DNA of 64,000 nt from Topomyia yanbarensis (Eukaryota; Arthropoda; Insecta; Diptera; Culicidae): positions 68,675,771 through 68,739,770 of the forward strand of contig NC_080672.1 of NCBI RefSeq assembly GCF_030247195.1. The letters run 5' to 3'. The translations under genes were made by a program, and so were the position numbers. Position 1 is the first letter of the stretch; each line of letters opens with the position of its first letter. The notes under the pieces were generated by a model. It worked only from the letters and a program-made list of their open reading frames with translations. It was not told where the DNA came from and searched no databases. Shown here piece after piece: positions 46,349 to 57,872 of this stretch.

Positions 46349-49080
46349 CTACCTGGTTAAAAATTCGTTGCAGACTAGTGATGGCTCCATACATACTATA
46401 ATTTGTGCGTCGGAATGGCAATCGGAACATAATGTTATGTTGATTTGTTCCAAAATAGCTGGGGCATCTATACGGCCTTGCAGAGTGTCAGCGATGAACA
46501 AAGCTCTTACGGTATTCCTTCGAACATGTAGGGGCTCTAGTTGAATCAGATGACATCGGTTTTCATAGCTAGGTAGTCGGACAGGATCTGTCCACGGCAA
46601 TCTACGGAGCGCGAAACGTAAAAAGCGTCGCTGCACACTTTCAACGCCATTATTATAGTTCGGGCTCCACACTTCAGGGCAAGATTCTAGAATTGATCGC
46701 GATAAAGAGCAGCACAGCGATTTGAGACAATAAACATCCGTAAAGTTTTTGGCTATCCTGAATATGCATCCCAGTGCTCGAGACGCGTTACCAACTGCAT
46801 AGGAGACGTGTTGTTTAAACGTAAGTTGAGAATCCAGAAACACTCCCAGTTCCTTCATGTGACTGACACGTTCGATTTCTGTCTCTAGTAGACGGTAGTT
46901 AAAATAAATCGAATCCTTCTTCCGTGAAAAAGATATTACCGAGCACTTCTTCGGGTTTACATACATGCGGTTCGTATTGCACCAATCAGCAAAGACTTGA
47001 AGCTGCTGTTGGAGAACTCTGCAATCTTCAATTGAACGAATTAGGCGAAAAATTTTGAGGTCATCCACGAAGGATATTCGTGGAGTCTTCAAAATTAGAT
47101 GTACATCATTGAACTATATTAGAAACATCAACGGTCCCAAGTGGCTTCCCTGAGGTATTGCAGATGTAGAAGTGAATGTAGGGGCCTGACATTCTCCTAT
47201 GACAACTGCTATCTCTCGGTCAGTGAGGTAGGATCGAAACCATTGCAAAATACTACCATTTAATCCAAATCTCTCCATTTTTGCTATTGCGATATCGTGG
47301 TTTATCTTGTCAAAAGCGGCAGATAAGTCGGTGTAAACAACGTCGATTTGAGCGCGATGTTCCATACTCTCTGTTATGAAGGATGTTGAATATAATAGGT
47401 TAGACGCAGTTGACCGTCCAGACGTGCAGCCGTGTTGATCGTCACTACTTACAGTGAGCCTGAAGAGGTTCCATAATCACAAGCTCGAACAACTTCGAGA
47501 CAGCACTCAATGAAGTTATTCCACGGTAGTTATTGACGTCTCGCTTATTTTCCTTTTTATGTACTTGGGAACATGTTCGCTGATTTCCAGCAAGGTGGAA
47601 AAATACCTCTGTCAATAGATGTTCGAAAGATGTGAAGAAGCGGATTAACCAAAACTTCGATGTGCCTTATCAGAAAAGCGGAGGGGAACCCGTCGGGTCC
47701 CGGATTGAAGGATGACTTAAGTCGAGAGGAAGCTCTGGTAATCATCATTGCATTGACATCGATACTACCCAAAGTTTGACCCACAAGTGGAGCTCTGCTA
47801 GCGGCGAGTTTGATTTGCTCAATAGGTAATTCCTCATTTGTGAACACATTCGCGAATTTTTCCGAAAAAAGTGCACATATATCTCGTGATGTGGAAGCTG
47901 TGCTTCTCCAGATTCCTTGCGCTGCTCGTTCACATATTTTCAGAAACGTTTAGGATGCGACTTAAGATTACGCTAAATATTTTGCTGATATCGATAGAAA
48001 CAGTTTTGACTGGCTCGTTTGTACGCATGGTTGAGACTGACGTAATAGTCTCTGAGTGATATTGTTCGATACTTGGTAAACCTTCGTAGGGCAGCTCTCT
48101 TGATGGACTTCAACCGTCGCAATGTACTCGTTTTCCATGGAGGGCCAGATTGTCGATGGTGAACTTTCTTCGGAACATACCTGTCAATAACGTACGCCTG
48201 AACGTTGGAAAAAGTTTGAACAGCGGATTCGACATCTTCGAGGTCCAAAATATTTTTCCAATAGATGGTGGAAAAAAGGTCTGCGATACTGCGATGGTGG
48301 GCTTTACGGAAATCGTACGTGACAGAAAGTGGTGAAATATCGAAATCATGCACCACAGTGTTATCAATCGTAGCGATCAATGGAGGATAATGCATCACTG
48401 GTTTTACTAGAGGAGAGGGCGCCATCACTATTGATGTGGCGGAAACCTGATCGCTGGCAAAACAAAGATCGAGATGGCGGCTGTTTTCATTGGCAATAGA
48501 ATTTATTTGTAGTAACGTAGCTGAGCTATAGCTGACAAGTAGCCTCAATGCACCTGGGTGGAGTACGGAATGGTCCGTATCCAGATAAATGAATACGTTG
48601 CGGGAAGACTTCCATGAAATGCTAAGAAGATTGAAATCGCTTAGTACCATGATCTCATCAACTGTGTTCGCGTCTTCGAGGATAGTAAAAAGTGAGCTGC
48701 AGTGTGCTTCAACATATTCGATATCACGAGCGCAGTCGGGTGGAACATACAACGCACACAAGTACAACTTACGGTCGCCTAGCTCGATAATCGTCCAAAC
48801 CTGCTCTAGGTAAGCCTAGGTAATATTCTCGACATTTTTTGCCTTCAAACTGGTATTAACTGCTACTAATACGCCGCCTCCGGTGGATTTTCGGCTATTG
48901 CTAGGGCTCCGGTCGCAACGAAACACTTCGTATCCAGTACCGAACACCTGACTGGAAAGCGTGTCATCGTTCAACAACGTTTCGACGAAGACAATGATGT
49001 CAAAATTCTTATCGGATATTGCAAGGCGTTATTGCTCGACGATTGAGTTGATACCACCAACATTTTGGTAGTATAACAGC
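46349..49080 (-). pseudogene. CR1-like ORF2 relic: APE endonuclease and RT
   Basis: The frame opens near 49080 with LLYYQNVGGINS, the usual start of CR1 endonucleases, and continues through FVETLLND, STGGGVLVAV and LYVPPDC (48700-48900), then the SDFNLLSISW region (48620). The RT carries FNPGPDGFPSAF (47690), VVYTDLSAAFDKINHD (47310), IPQGSHLGPLMF (47125) and the active-site box as SFVDDLKI (47070), followed by the NPKKCSVISFSRK and ELGVFLDSQLTFKQH motifs. No RNase H follows, as is normal for CR1. Several stops and frameshifts break it: an in-frame TAG near 47112, shifts near 47370-47560 and 47850-47970, and stops near 48800 and 49030. Inactive. Confidence 0.88.
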
Positions 49081-49139
49081 AGCTTATCCCGTCGTTGACC
49101 AAGGCTGGAAATCGAAGAGCTTTGAGGCAAGGAAGATCT

Positions 49140-49621
49140 CACAGATGCATTGTACTTGCCTGAGGTAGGTTTGCGGAAGACCCCTCGTCCCAACTCCACC
49201 ACAGGACCGGGACGGCTGCTGGGTGCTGGCAGGAATGGCTCGACTGTGATGGGGAACTAAGGGCTTCCTCACGACTAGCGGCAAGTGTGCGTCCCGGTGA
49301 CCGAAGAGACGAGATTACGTGGGATGTATGCAATATAGCTGGACTAGATACCTCATGTAAACAGCAGCGGTTCGTTGGCAGGAGGAGCAGCATCTGGTGC
49401 TGATACGACGCAATTAACGGAGAACTGGAATCGGGGAACCTTTCAGCGCTTGAATTATTCTGAATGGATGGGTACTTGCCGCAGTATGAAGTTTGGAAGA
49501 CCCTTTCTCCACTCCCACACACAGGACCGGGACGACTGGTGAACGTTGGCAGCAGTAGCTGGACTGTGGCGTGGGATCGAGGGCTTCCATAATACAAGCT
49601 GCGGTGCATCCCGGTATCCCA
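49140..49621 (-). repeat. Imperfect 320-bp-spaced duplication between ORF1 and ORF2
   Basis: The block at about 49168-49297 (ACAGGACCGGGACGGCTGCT, GGGCTTCCTCACGAC) recurs at about 49488-49617 (ACAGGACCGGGACGACTGGT, GGGCTTCCATAATAC), with CATCCCGG-like or CGTCCCGG-like ends. Frames in this region are open but low in information. The duplication lies in the ORF1-ORF2 linker. Confidence 0.7.
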
Positions 49622-50392
49622 TTAACGAAATCTATCCTGCTTTGACTGGTCGAAATTAAATTCACGAACGAGTACTCCAGTGGGCCAAGTGGACGGTTTG
49701 AGTGCAGTATCCTTTAGCTCACTCGGAAGCTCAACTCGGAACGAGACGAAATTGAGTTTCATGAGATCGGTGTCTTTTTTGACCAACAAAATTGCTTTGG
49801 GTGTGTCGCTTATACCGAGGCATTCTTGGGTCATAGCAACAATCTCCTCCACTGTATGGCTCGGGTCGAGGCGACTCAGATAGACCCAGAACTGATCCCG
49901 TTCATCAGAAACTGTTCTGATTTCTCGCTGGATGGCTCTAGTACCACAGACAGCGGCTGCAGTGGCACGAATTTTTGCATTATTCTCACGACTGCTTTTT
50001 GGAGTGGGCAGGTCCCCCGGAAGTCGCTTCACAAACAGCCCCCTTTGATTTAAAGAGCCAAAATTGGCCGGAAAGTGAGTCTCAATGCGGCTCGAGAGAT
50101 TTGAGATGACCGCGTTTAGATTGTCTACTGCCTCACATAACTTGTTTGTGTCCACGATAGAAGCAGCGGAATCGGATTGCTGCACCCATGTGTTGAAACA
50201 GCAAACACAATCGTCACACAGCCAGTACAGATTTTTATTGAAGCTAGACATCAAGTCTAGTGCTGATCGCTGCATACCAGGAATGCAAGTGCGGTGGAAA
50301 ACCGATCCGCAACGGCCTCGGCATACAATTCTCTCAATCCCATTAACGGAAGAATCACATGACTTGTAACTCATACTCATGGTTGCTTTCAA
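49622..50392 (-). CDS. CR1-like ORF1 with PHD-like finger
   Basis: A 256-residue open frame. Residues 15-65 hold a cysteine-rich finger (CRGRCGSVFHRTC, then WLCDDCVCC) of the PHD type known from ORF1 of insect CR1/T1 elements. A coiled-coil-like stretch follows (about 75-110), then a C-terminal fold with VSFRVELPSELKD and WPTGVLVREFNFD, the signature I associate with the RRM-like end of these proteins. Its role would be to bind LINE RNA. The start at 50392 is the first ATG; a second in-frame Met lies five codons on. Uninterrupted, unlike ORF2. Confidence 0.83.
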   Translation of the reverse strand: MKATMSMSYKSCDSSVNGIERIVCRGRCGSVFHRTCIPGMQRSALDLMSSFNKNLYWLCDDCVCCFNTWVQQSDSAASIVDTNKLCEAVDNLNAVISNLSSRIETHFPANFGSLNQRGLFVKRLPGDLPTPKSSRENNAKIRATAAAVCGTRAIQREIRTVSDERDQFWVYLSRLDPSHTVEEIVAMTQECLGISDTPKAILLVKKDTDLMKLNFVSFRVELPSELKDTALKPSTWPTGVLVREFNFDQSKQDRFR

Positions 50393-50780
50393 CCCGCCCT
50401 ATGTCCTGCTTTTTCGATCACATCTCGCGATGCGCCAAACTGGAATGTGGGGAACACTTCCCACTGTTCTCGTGCAGGTGGCGAAATGATCCCGTACGAT
50501 TTTTGTGGGGAATTACACACTAGTCACGGCAATGTAAACAATGTGGCAAAGTGAGCAGAATTATTTCACAAAATCCTCAATTTCTCGCGACAATTTTGCA
50601 AAACAAACACAACACCGTACAGGAGACAACTTCGGGGAGCAACTATCCTCGATTTCAACGGAAGTAAGATAAGTATTATACACAATTAAAAACACTTTGA
50701 GGCACAAAAAACTGACAAGTGCAGTACGTCAGTGCACCAAACAAGAATTGATAAAATATGACTGAGCACAGGACCGTCTT

Positions 50781-51200
50781 AAGACCGTTGAGGGCCCATG
50801 GCACTATTGAGCGAAGGGGCCCCTATAGTTGAACAGTAGACTGCCAAAAAATAATGAATTTTTGAAAACTCAATCGGCCCACCACTCAGTGCACTGAGTC
50901 GATTCCTAGTCCCACCAGGAAGCACATCGGACAAGTCTAGCTACCGGACCAACGTGCCTGCAGTTTGTATGGGATTTTTCGACAATTTACCTGGAGAAAA
51001 CACACTAACTCGCATTTTCGTCGCTAGGTGGCACTGTATGAATCGTATTATCACTGTAAGTGAAAATAAGAAAGATAATTTAATTGTCTACAACTTTGTC
51101 GAAGACGGCTAGTTAATCCGGCTTTTTCAAAAGAAGTTATTAAACTTTTAACGAAGTGATGTCTGAGTCAGTTTTGCATGGGTCCTAGCAGGGGGCATGG
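50781..51200. other. Repeat remnants without a gene
   Basis: GATTCCTAGTCCCACCAGGA (about 50900) is shared with the repeat at 31110-31130. CTTTGTCGAAGACGGCTAG resembles part of the 500-bp repeat. No coding support. Confidence 0.45.
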
Positions 51201-51263
51201 TTGTGTATCAGTACTCGATTCCCACGAATGTGTAGTTCGTGGGAATCGAGTACTGATACACAA
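51201..51263. repeat. Perfect 28-bp-arm palindrome with 7-base loop
   Basis: The arm at 51201-51228 (TTGTGTATCAGTACTCGATT...) is the exact reverse complement of 51236-51263; the loop is TGTGTAG. Perfect pairing suggests recent origin or ongoing correction. Confidence 0.92.
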
Positions 51264-51333
51264 ATGTGAAATAATAGTTAGATATAGCTCATTAGTATGT
51301 TCAGAATTATAGTACATAATACGAGTTATGCTC

Positions 51334-51554
51334 TGGTTAGAAAATTTTAGTGCCACCTATTACCGCATAGAGGGCGCCAACACTAACTTTTCATAGAAGA
51401 GAGATATAATATCGAAATGTTCAGAACAATTATTGCAAAATGCTTGATCTATAACTTTGTGGAAGACACCTAATTTCTATCTCATTCCGTTGAAAAGCCA
51501 GTGTTGGCGCCCTCTATACGGTAACATGTGGAACTAAAATTTTCTAACCAAAGT
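51334..51554. repeat. Fold-back element with about 52-bp arms
   Basis: CTGGTTAGAAAATTTTAGTG...GAGGGCGCCAACACT on the left pairs with the inverted AGTGTTGGCGCCCTCTATAC...AATTTTCTAACCA on the right. The interior is non-coding. Its right end overlaps the start of a compound-repeat tail. Confidence 0.8.
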
Positions 51555-51760
51555 ATGATATTTTTTTGTTTGAAGTGTTTCACCGTCGACACGTAGCTCA
51601 TGAAGTTCGTGGCTGGCATGCCATTGTGTATAAGTGCAAAGTGTACTAAGAATGTAATGGACATATCCACAATTATGTTGAACATAAAAAGCCTCCGTGC
51701 TATAGTTTAGAGAAATGAGAAAGGCACAATTGCACCGCTAGGTGGATTAAAACAGGTTTT
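51549..51760 (+). repeat. 3' tail of the compound repeat
   Basis: It matches the tails of copies A and B (CACCGTCGACACGTAGCTCA; CACAATTGCACCGCTAGGTG) up to AAAACAGG. The head modules are missing. Confidence 0.85.
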
Positions 51761-51794
51761 TTTTATTTCGATTTCTGTATTTTATACAGCAAAA

Positions 51795-51990
51795 CTAGAA
51801 ATTTGAACGGCTTTTTTACAGGCCTTAGTGGATTAAAACGATTTGTTTGCTTTTAAATCCCGATATTAACGAGAAACGATAATCAGTTTTTTCTCCCCTG
51901 AAGAAGGCGCAAACAAGGCGTCGAAACGTTGGGATTTAAAAGCAAACAAATCGTTTTAATCCACTAAGGACTGTAAAAAAGCCGTTCAAA
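51795..51990. mobile_element. Fold-back MITE with about 59-bp inverted repeats
   Basis: TTTGAACGGCTTTTTTACAG...AGCAAACAAATCG (as its reverse complement on the other side) forms arms with one or two mismatches. The centre holds CCTGAAGAAGG, a small GC stem and CGTCGAAACGTTGGG, a motif seen in many short animal repeats. See findings for a tentative ribozyme-like reading. Confidence 0.82.
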
Positions 51991-52379
51991 TGATTTAAAA
52001 TAGCGTTTAAAATCATATTCAAAAAGAAAATGGTATTTTTACTGCAAATAGTATGAATTATAAAAATATGTCAAAAGTTGTTGTTAGGAAAACTTTTTTA
52101 TTGAAAGCTTCTCCATAATCCAAATACACTGAAAACGTTTCTTTTACGTCTTTAAAACGATAAACATTAGATTTTTGACATTTCATGTTGGGGTAACGCG
52201 GATAACTTTTAAAAAGGGCATAATCACACGAATTAACTGTTCTTAGAACAAAATTCCAAATATCTCGAAAACTATCACATTTTGGAAGATTTCTGTTAAA
52301 TACACTTTGATTTAAAATAAGACTAAGAATTATATTCTGAAAAAAATTACGGTTTTGTATGTCAATTACTATGAAATTT

Positions 52380-52850
52380 AAAAACATGTATTGTTAGAAA
52401 ACTTTTTTACCGATAAGTTCTCCATCATAAAATCACATGCAAAATGTTTCTTTTCTCTTTAGATTTTTGTTTCTACAGTACAAAACAATTATAAAAAACG
52501 GGTTTTTTCGCGATTTAAATTTTTAACACAAATTTTTGTTTTTGTGAAAAATGTCACAACATTTTTTTTCAGAGTATATTTTTTCGCATATAAATATTCA
52601 TTCCCTGAAACTCGTTCTCAGAAAGTTTTGCTGTATAAAATATAGTAATCGAACAAAAAAATGTAATTAATGCACGTACAAATGCTTACGCCCTTTCGAA
52701 AAGTTGCTCTTGTATCAAAATATTGCAATTATCAGAGAAAATAACGAAGATTCATAAACCGAACACAACTTCAAAGTTTCGTTCGAATCGACGATGGTCA
52801 TATTTTGTCGTCGGCCGGTTTCTCATGGAATCCCTACAGAACAACGTGTA
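52380..52850 (+). repeat. Unoccupied copy of the 30.9-32.6 kb repeat
   Basis: It matches the host sequence around both nested insertions at 31285-32435 and has neither insertion (target sites at about 52460-52470 and 52711-52720). A poorer related block precedes it at 52070-52160. Confidence 0.85.
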
Positions 52851-53518
52851 ATCTTCGTAATCTGTAAATTTGGTGAAATTGCTTTATACAGTTTGGTAAA
52901 TTAGGTGAGATTTCTGTCTATAAATTAACATAAACAGAAATTTTAACCAAGCAAACGAAAAAAAATTCAGCTTGTTCATCGCAAAAATTCGAAATACACA
53001 CAACCAATAAACCGAAATTGGCGAAGATTTTTCTGGCTTGGTAAGCAATCTGCAGTTGCGGCAAACAAAGATAGATTAAGGTCACCACCGGGATATGAAC
53101 CAAGGCAAAGAACTTGCCACATCGACTGCTTCCAAAAACGTCGACAGCCGCCCTGAGACAAGACTGTGGTTCTTGGTTTTTGACTGACTTGACACCGTAC
53201 CGTTATGCAAAACAAAAAATAATAAATAAATAATAACACATTTTTATTACATTTGACATGACAACCATATATAAGAAAAGAAATCATTATGCGAGTTCTA
53301 AAATTTTCTAAAAGGAAAAGGACCAAATCGAAAACTTGAACCATCACTACCAGCAATCGGCGATCTGAGACTTAGTTTAGTCGTCTTGATCAGCTGGTGG
53401 GAGAAGAAGGGCAATAGTCGCAAAATGTGTAGGAAGGATTCTTTATGCCCAAGGGGTCTAAACACCACAAATTGTTTTATGAAATTTTTTCGAAGCAACC
53501 ACGATATTATTATATTTA
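52851..53518. other. Non-coding stretch, no supportable gene
   Basis: Minus-strand frames up to 126 codons overlap here but show no recognisable features. Confidence 0.4.
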
Positions 53519-54712
53519 AAAACCTGTTTTAATCCATCCAGTGGTGCGATTGTGCCTTTCTTATTTATCCAAACTATGATGTATTAGCTAGTTTTGTTCA
53601 ATAAAATTGTGGAAATGTCTATTATATTCTTATTATACATAGCACGTATCCCACGACTTCCACGAAACTAACTAACTTTAAATATAAACTCATTTTAAAT
53701 AAAAAAGTATAATATTTAATTAGCTTAATCAGCAAGAGTTCAATGTTATCTTCATGTGATTATATTTTGGAATGTTGGTGAAATTAATTTGAAAGTGGAA
53801 GGGGTGGTGGGTTAGTAGAGTGGGAGTGGAGGATGCGTCAGAAATTCCTCATCTTATTTCGGTATACGGGGTGAATGAAGGAAATGCGGGAGTGAGGGTG
53901 GTCCAAGGGGAGGGAAGTGATGAAGGAGTAAGATGTAAGGGCAAGGGGGGATGGGTACGCAATACTCAACTGCATATTTTGTCTTCCCTTTGAAATCGAT
54001 TCAGTCATCACCGAAGAACCGATGTGACATTAATTGTGGAATATGCCCGGAATCCGAGACTTCCGGAATCGTCGATAGTGGACAATATAATCAAAGAATG
54101 TTTGATTGGCAATCAGTGATCTCGACGTGCGAATCGAAGTAATTTGGTGACCATTTCAATAGTTTTTATCCACTGAGATATTACGATTGTACCGATTTAT
54201 ATGGGAAATTGCAGTGTAACCTTACTAACCAACCTGTAACTCCGGAACCGAAAGTCAGAACCGAATAAAATTCAGCAGCAGTCAATGGTATTACTGTATC
54301 TTTCATTTGAAATCAAGTTTGTGACAACGGGTCAAGAATTCGCTGGGGAATAGATGTGATATTAGGTTAGGAACTTGGTAAGTTCTCCGGGGGCATCAAG
54401 AACCGTCAAAGGTGGCCAATGCGGTCAAAGCGACTTCGATGGGTCATTAAAAATCTAGACACGCAAATCCAAGTAATGTTGCACACATTTTAATATGTAT
54501 TGCATCATTTGGACATCATGGTGGTACCAGTTTATATGGGAATTTGTTGAGCGATCGTACTCTTCAACCCGTAACTCTGGAACTGGAAGTCGGATCAGTA
54601 AAAAAAAATCAATAGCAATTATACCTTTCACTTAAGTTCGTGCTAATCGGTCTAGCTATCTCTGAGAAAAATCGATGAGATTGTTTGACATACATACATA
54701 CATACAAACCTA
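53519..54712 (-). repeat. Diverged reverse-strand compound repeat
   Basis: It opens with the inverted tail AACCTGTTTTAATCCATCC, passes through a G-rich module (53790-53950, inverse of the C-rich module of copies A and B) and several CCGGAACCG-type segments, and ends at a CATA microsatellite (54688-54708) next to the R1-like LINE. Confidence 0.78.
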
Positions 54713-54715
54713 CAC

Positions 54716-57700
54716 ACAACGGTAATGGAGATAATCCAGATAAATCTGAATCACTGTGACACCGCACAGCAACTGTTGTGGCAGTCAACTACAGAAACTA
54801 AGTGCGATGTCGCTTTGATCGCAGAGCTGTAACAGCAGCGATACAAGTTATGAGCAGATTCTTCATTCAAGAAGCGATAGAACTCTCATACGAGGGCTTC
54901 GTGATCGCCAAATTCAACGGTTGCTTCGTGTGTAGCTGTTACGTGGACAGTAGAGCAGTTCAGCATAATGCTGGAGCAGTTAACCGAGCAGTTGATCGGT
55001 CGGAAGCCGGTTGTCATTGGTGGTGACTTGAACGCCTGGGTTGTGGAATGGGGCAGTAAAGTAACCCACACAATAGAATGTATCTTGCTGGAAGCTCTAG
55101 CGAAGTTAGACGTACGTTAGCATATCTCGGAGAGACGTAAGGAAGTCCATCGCCATCACATTCTATAGTCATTCATTGACGGCGAACATGGATAGGAGAG
55201 CGACCACCAGGCAATTAAATACCATATCGGTCAACGGAACCCTGTTGCAGCACGGAGAAGGATGGTCGGCGAGCTAAAATGGAAGACGAAAGCCTTCGAC
55301 AAACACCTCTTGGTTGAGATATTTCGGCTGAACGGCGGAGCCGAGAACGTGGATGCGGATGACCTACCAAGAAGGCTTCTGACGCCACAATGTCCCGAAA
55401 ACTTGAACCACGCAATAGACGGCGACCAGCTTTCTGGTGGGACGAGAGGCTTAGTACGCTACGCGCTGCTTGTCTCAGAGCCAAAAGGCGCGCTCAGAGA
55501 GCAATATCGGAGCCAGATAGAGAAGAGCACAAGGTAGCGTTACGGGAAGCTAGGGCTGCTTTAAAACGGGTGATCAGGCTTAGTAAGTCAGATTGCCACA
55601 AGCAGCTGTGCGGAGAAGTAGAAGTCAATCCTTGGGGCGACGCATACCGAGTCGTGATGGTAAGCTGAAGATAATAGTCGAGGATCTTTTCCGGAAGCAC
55701 GATCCAACTACCTGGCCACCGACACCGCACGGCGAAGAAGAAGGAGCAAAGACGAAAGATCGGCAAGTAACTAAAGACGAGCTCGCAGAAGCATAGAAGC
55801 TCCTGAAACCAAATAAGCCCCCGGTTCCGATGGAATACCAAACCTTGTGCTGAAAGCTGCGATCCTGGCAATCCGGACATGTTCAGGGTGGTGCTGCAGA
55901 AGTGTCTAAATGCAGGCAACTTCCCTGAAATGTGGAAGGTCCACAAGCTGGTGTTGCTGCCGAAACCAGGGAAGCCAGCGGGAGATCCGGCCTTGTATAG
56001 GCTCATATGTCTGCTGGATACACTCGGAAAACTTCTGGAAAGGATCATACTTAACAGGTTGACGAAATTCACGGAAGGTGGGCGCGGACTGTCCAAGACG
56101 CATTTCGTATTCCGCAAAGGAGCATCGACAGTGGATGCAATTCTGACAGTGCTCGAGAGTGCTGAGAAGGCATCTAAACAGAAGCGATGAGGAGATCGAT
56201 ACTGCGCTGTGGTCACGATAGATGCGAAGAACGCATTCAATAGCGCCAGCTGGGAAGCCATCGCTGCAGCGCTGCATAGAATGAGGGTTCCCGCCTATCT
56301 ATATCAGATCCTGAAGAGCTACTATCAGAACAGAGTGCTGCTGTACGAGACAAGCGAAGGCCAGAAGTCAATGCGAGTCACAGCGAGTGTTCGTCAGGGC
56401 TCCATTCTCGGTCTAACTCATTGGAACAGGATGCACGATAGGGTCTTAGCACTGCGACTACCCAGAAAAGTGACGATCGTGTGTTTCGCGGACGACATGT
56501 GACTAACGCTGATGGGTGAGATACTTGAATAAGAGGAGGTGTCGATAATGGAGACAATAGACGCGATTGTTGTTGGTCAGCAACTTCAAAGCGGTTCAGC
56601 GGATGCAGATCGACATCGGAGAGCACGTGATTGCATCGGAGCGTGCACTGAAGGACGACAGGTTGAGCTTCAACAACCACGTCGACTACGCCTGCGAAAA
56701 TTTCGGCGAAGGCAACGAACGCAGTATCGTCGGAGGCAGTATGCGTTATCACCGGGATGATCCCCATCTGCATCACTCTGGCTGAGAATGTGGAATGCTA
56801 CCAGCGGAATGCACGAAATGCAAGAGGATCGGCCCGAGCGGACTCGTTGGTTAAATGGCAGCAGGAGTGGGCCAACGCGAAGAAAGGAAGGTGGACCCAC
56901 CGACTCATCCCAAATGTGTCAGCTTGAGCGCATAGCAGGCACGGGAAGTATTTACATCGGTTTGGGCATGCTTTGTCACCCTTTTGCCCGGAGTGTGCGA
57001 AGTTCGCACTGCGAACGAGCAAGAGACATTGGAACACGTGATCTACGAATGCCCTAGGTTCGAAGAAGTTCATAGAGGTATGCCTGGTGTAACTATTCAC
57101 AATATCGTCTAAGAGATGCGCCACGATGAGCATACCTGGGACGCTGTCAACAGAGTGGTTACGAGTATACTCTCCGAGCTGCAAAGGAAATGGCGAAGGG
57201 ACCAATAAAGTAGCGCCATTGGCTAGAAAGTCGCTGTGAAGCCACAAATCGGGTTTCGAGAGAAATTCCGCCGCCGGGGTGTAGCCTATGTCCACCGCCG
57301 GAGACCAGTTGAGTAGTATACGACGTAGCACAGGGTTCGGGTCGTTGGTACGCCAGTGAACCGAACGTCAGACTTCACCGGAATCGCCGGCCCGACCTCG
57401 ACACCCTACCGGGTAGCTCGTGAGCAGCCTAGGTCCATCGTTGGGGACTGGATCGAGTAGATAGGGACGAAGCGAGGTACTAAATGGCTCACGGAAGTGA
57501 ACATCGGTATCGGAAGAAATCTATCTCGCCGGGGAATTCTCCGTCGGAATAGGCTAGATGCATCGTCGGGGACAAGACCGAGTAGTTCACGAACAAGATT
57601 TTTGTGAAGTCGTGAGCTGAATGCCTCATCGGGGAAGTTGAGCGAAATGAAACGAGAGGGGAACCAAAGGGCTTAAAGGAGTTGCGGTGCTAAATGGCAC

Positions 57701-57865
57701 CGGACAGGGAAGGGCTTAAGAAGCTGTAGTGCTAAAACTAAAGAAGAATCGGTATCGGGAGAACTATCTTCGCCGGGGAACTCTCCGTCGACGTAAGCTA
57801 GATTCACCGCCAGGGACTAGACTGAGTAGACCGCGACGAAATGTGCTACTAGTTGAAATAGAGTG
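54716..57865 (+). pseudogene. R1-like LINE relic: endonuclease, RT, zinc tail
   Basis: Coding traces in three frames follow the R1 plan. An APE endonuclease starts with LNHCDTAQQLL (54750) and includes GGDLNAWVVEWGS (about 55018-55056), the R1-type form of the catalytic GDFN region. A linker with FWWDERLSTLRAACLRAKRR (about 55430) is also typical. The RT has KLVLLPKPGKP (55950), VVTIDAKNAFNSASW (56205-56250), VRQGSILG and CFADDM (56485-56502), where the frame ends at a stop. Near 56860-57060 are GRWTHRLIPN, YLHRFGH and a CPEC...H zinc motif. No RNase H is visible. Many stops and shifts make it inactive. R1 elements usually sit in 28S rDNA, but R1-clade relatives elsewhere are common in mosquitoes and no rDNA is seen here. 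The mariner at 57873 appears to lie in its 3' untranslated part. Confidence 0.87.
57400..57865 (+). repeat. Imperfect tandem units in the R1-like LINE 3' region
   Basis: GGGGACTGGATCGAGTAGAT..., GGGGACAAGACCGAGTAG and AGGGACTAGACTGAGTAGAC recur at about 57452, 57568 and 57812, two of them preceded by CGCCGGGGAAYTCTCCGTCG. They lie between the last LINE coding trace and the mariner. Confidence 0.7.
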
Positions 57866-57872
57866 GGTGATA

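Larger units (their letters stand above)
46113..50780 (-). mobile_element. CR1-like LINE
   Basis: ORF1 with a PHD-like finger, a linker with an imperfect duplication, then ORF2 with endonuclease and RT but no RNase H: the CR1 group plan. The 3' end on the minus strand is a run of AAATAAAC-type units (AACAAAATAAACAAATAAAC) at about 46113-46140, as expected for a clade ending in short tandem units rather than poly-A. The 5' limit (about 50780) is a guess from the change in composition. Confidence 0.82.

Noticed and set aside
54716..57865. Site-specific R1 element within 28S rDNA
   Set aside because: No rRNA sequence flanks it; the left neighbour is the compound repeat.
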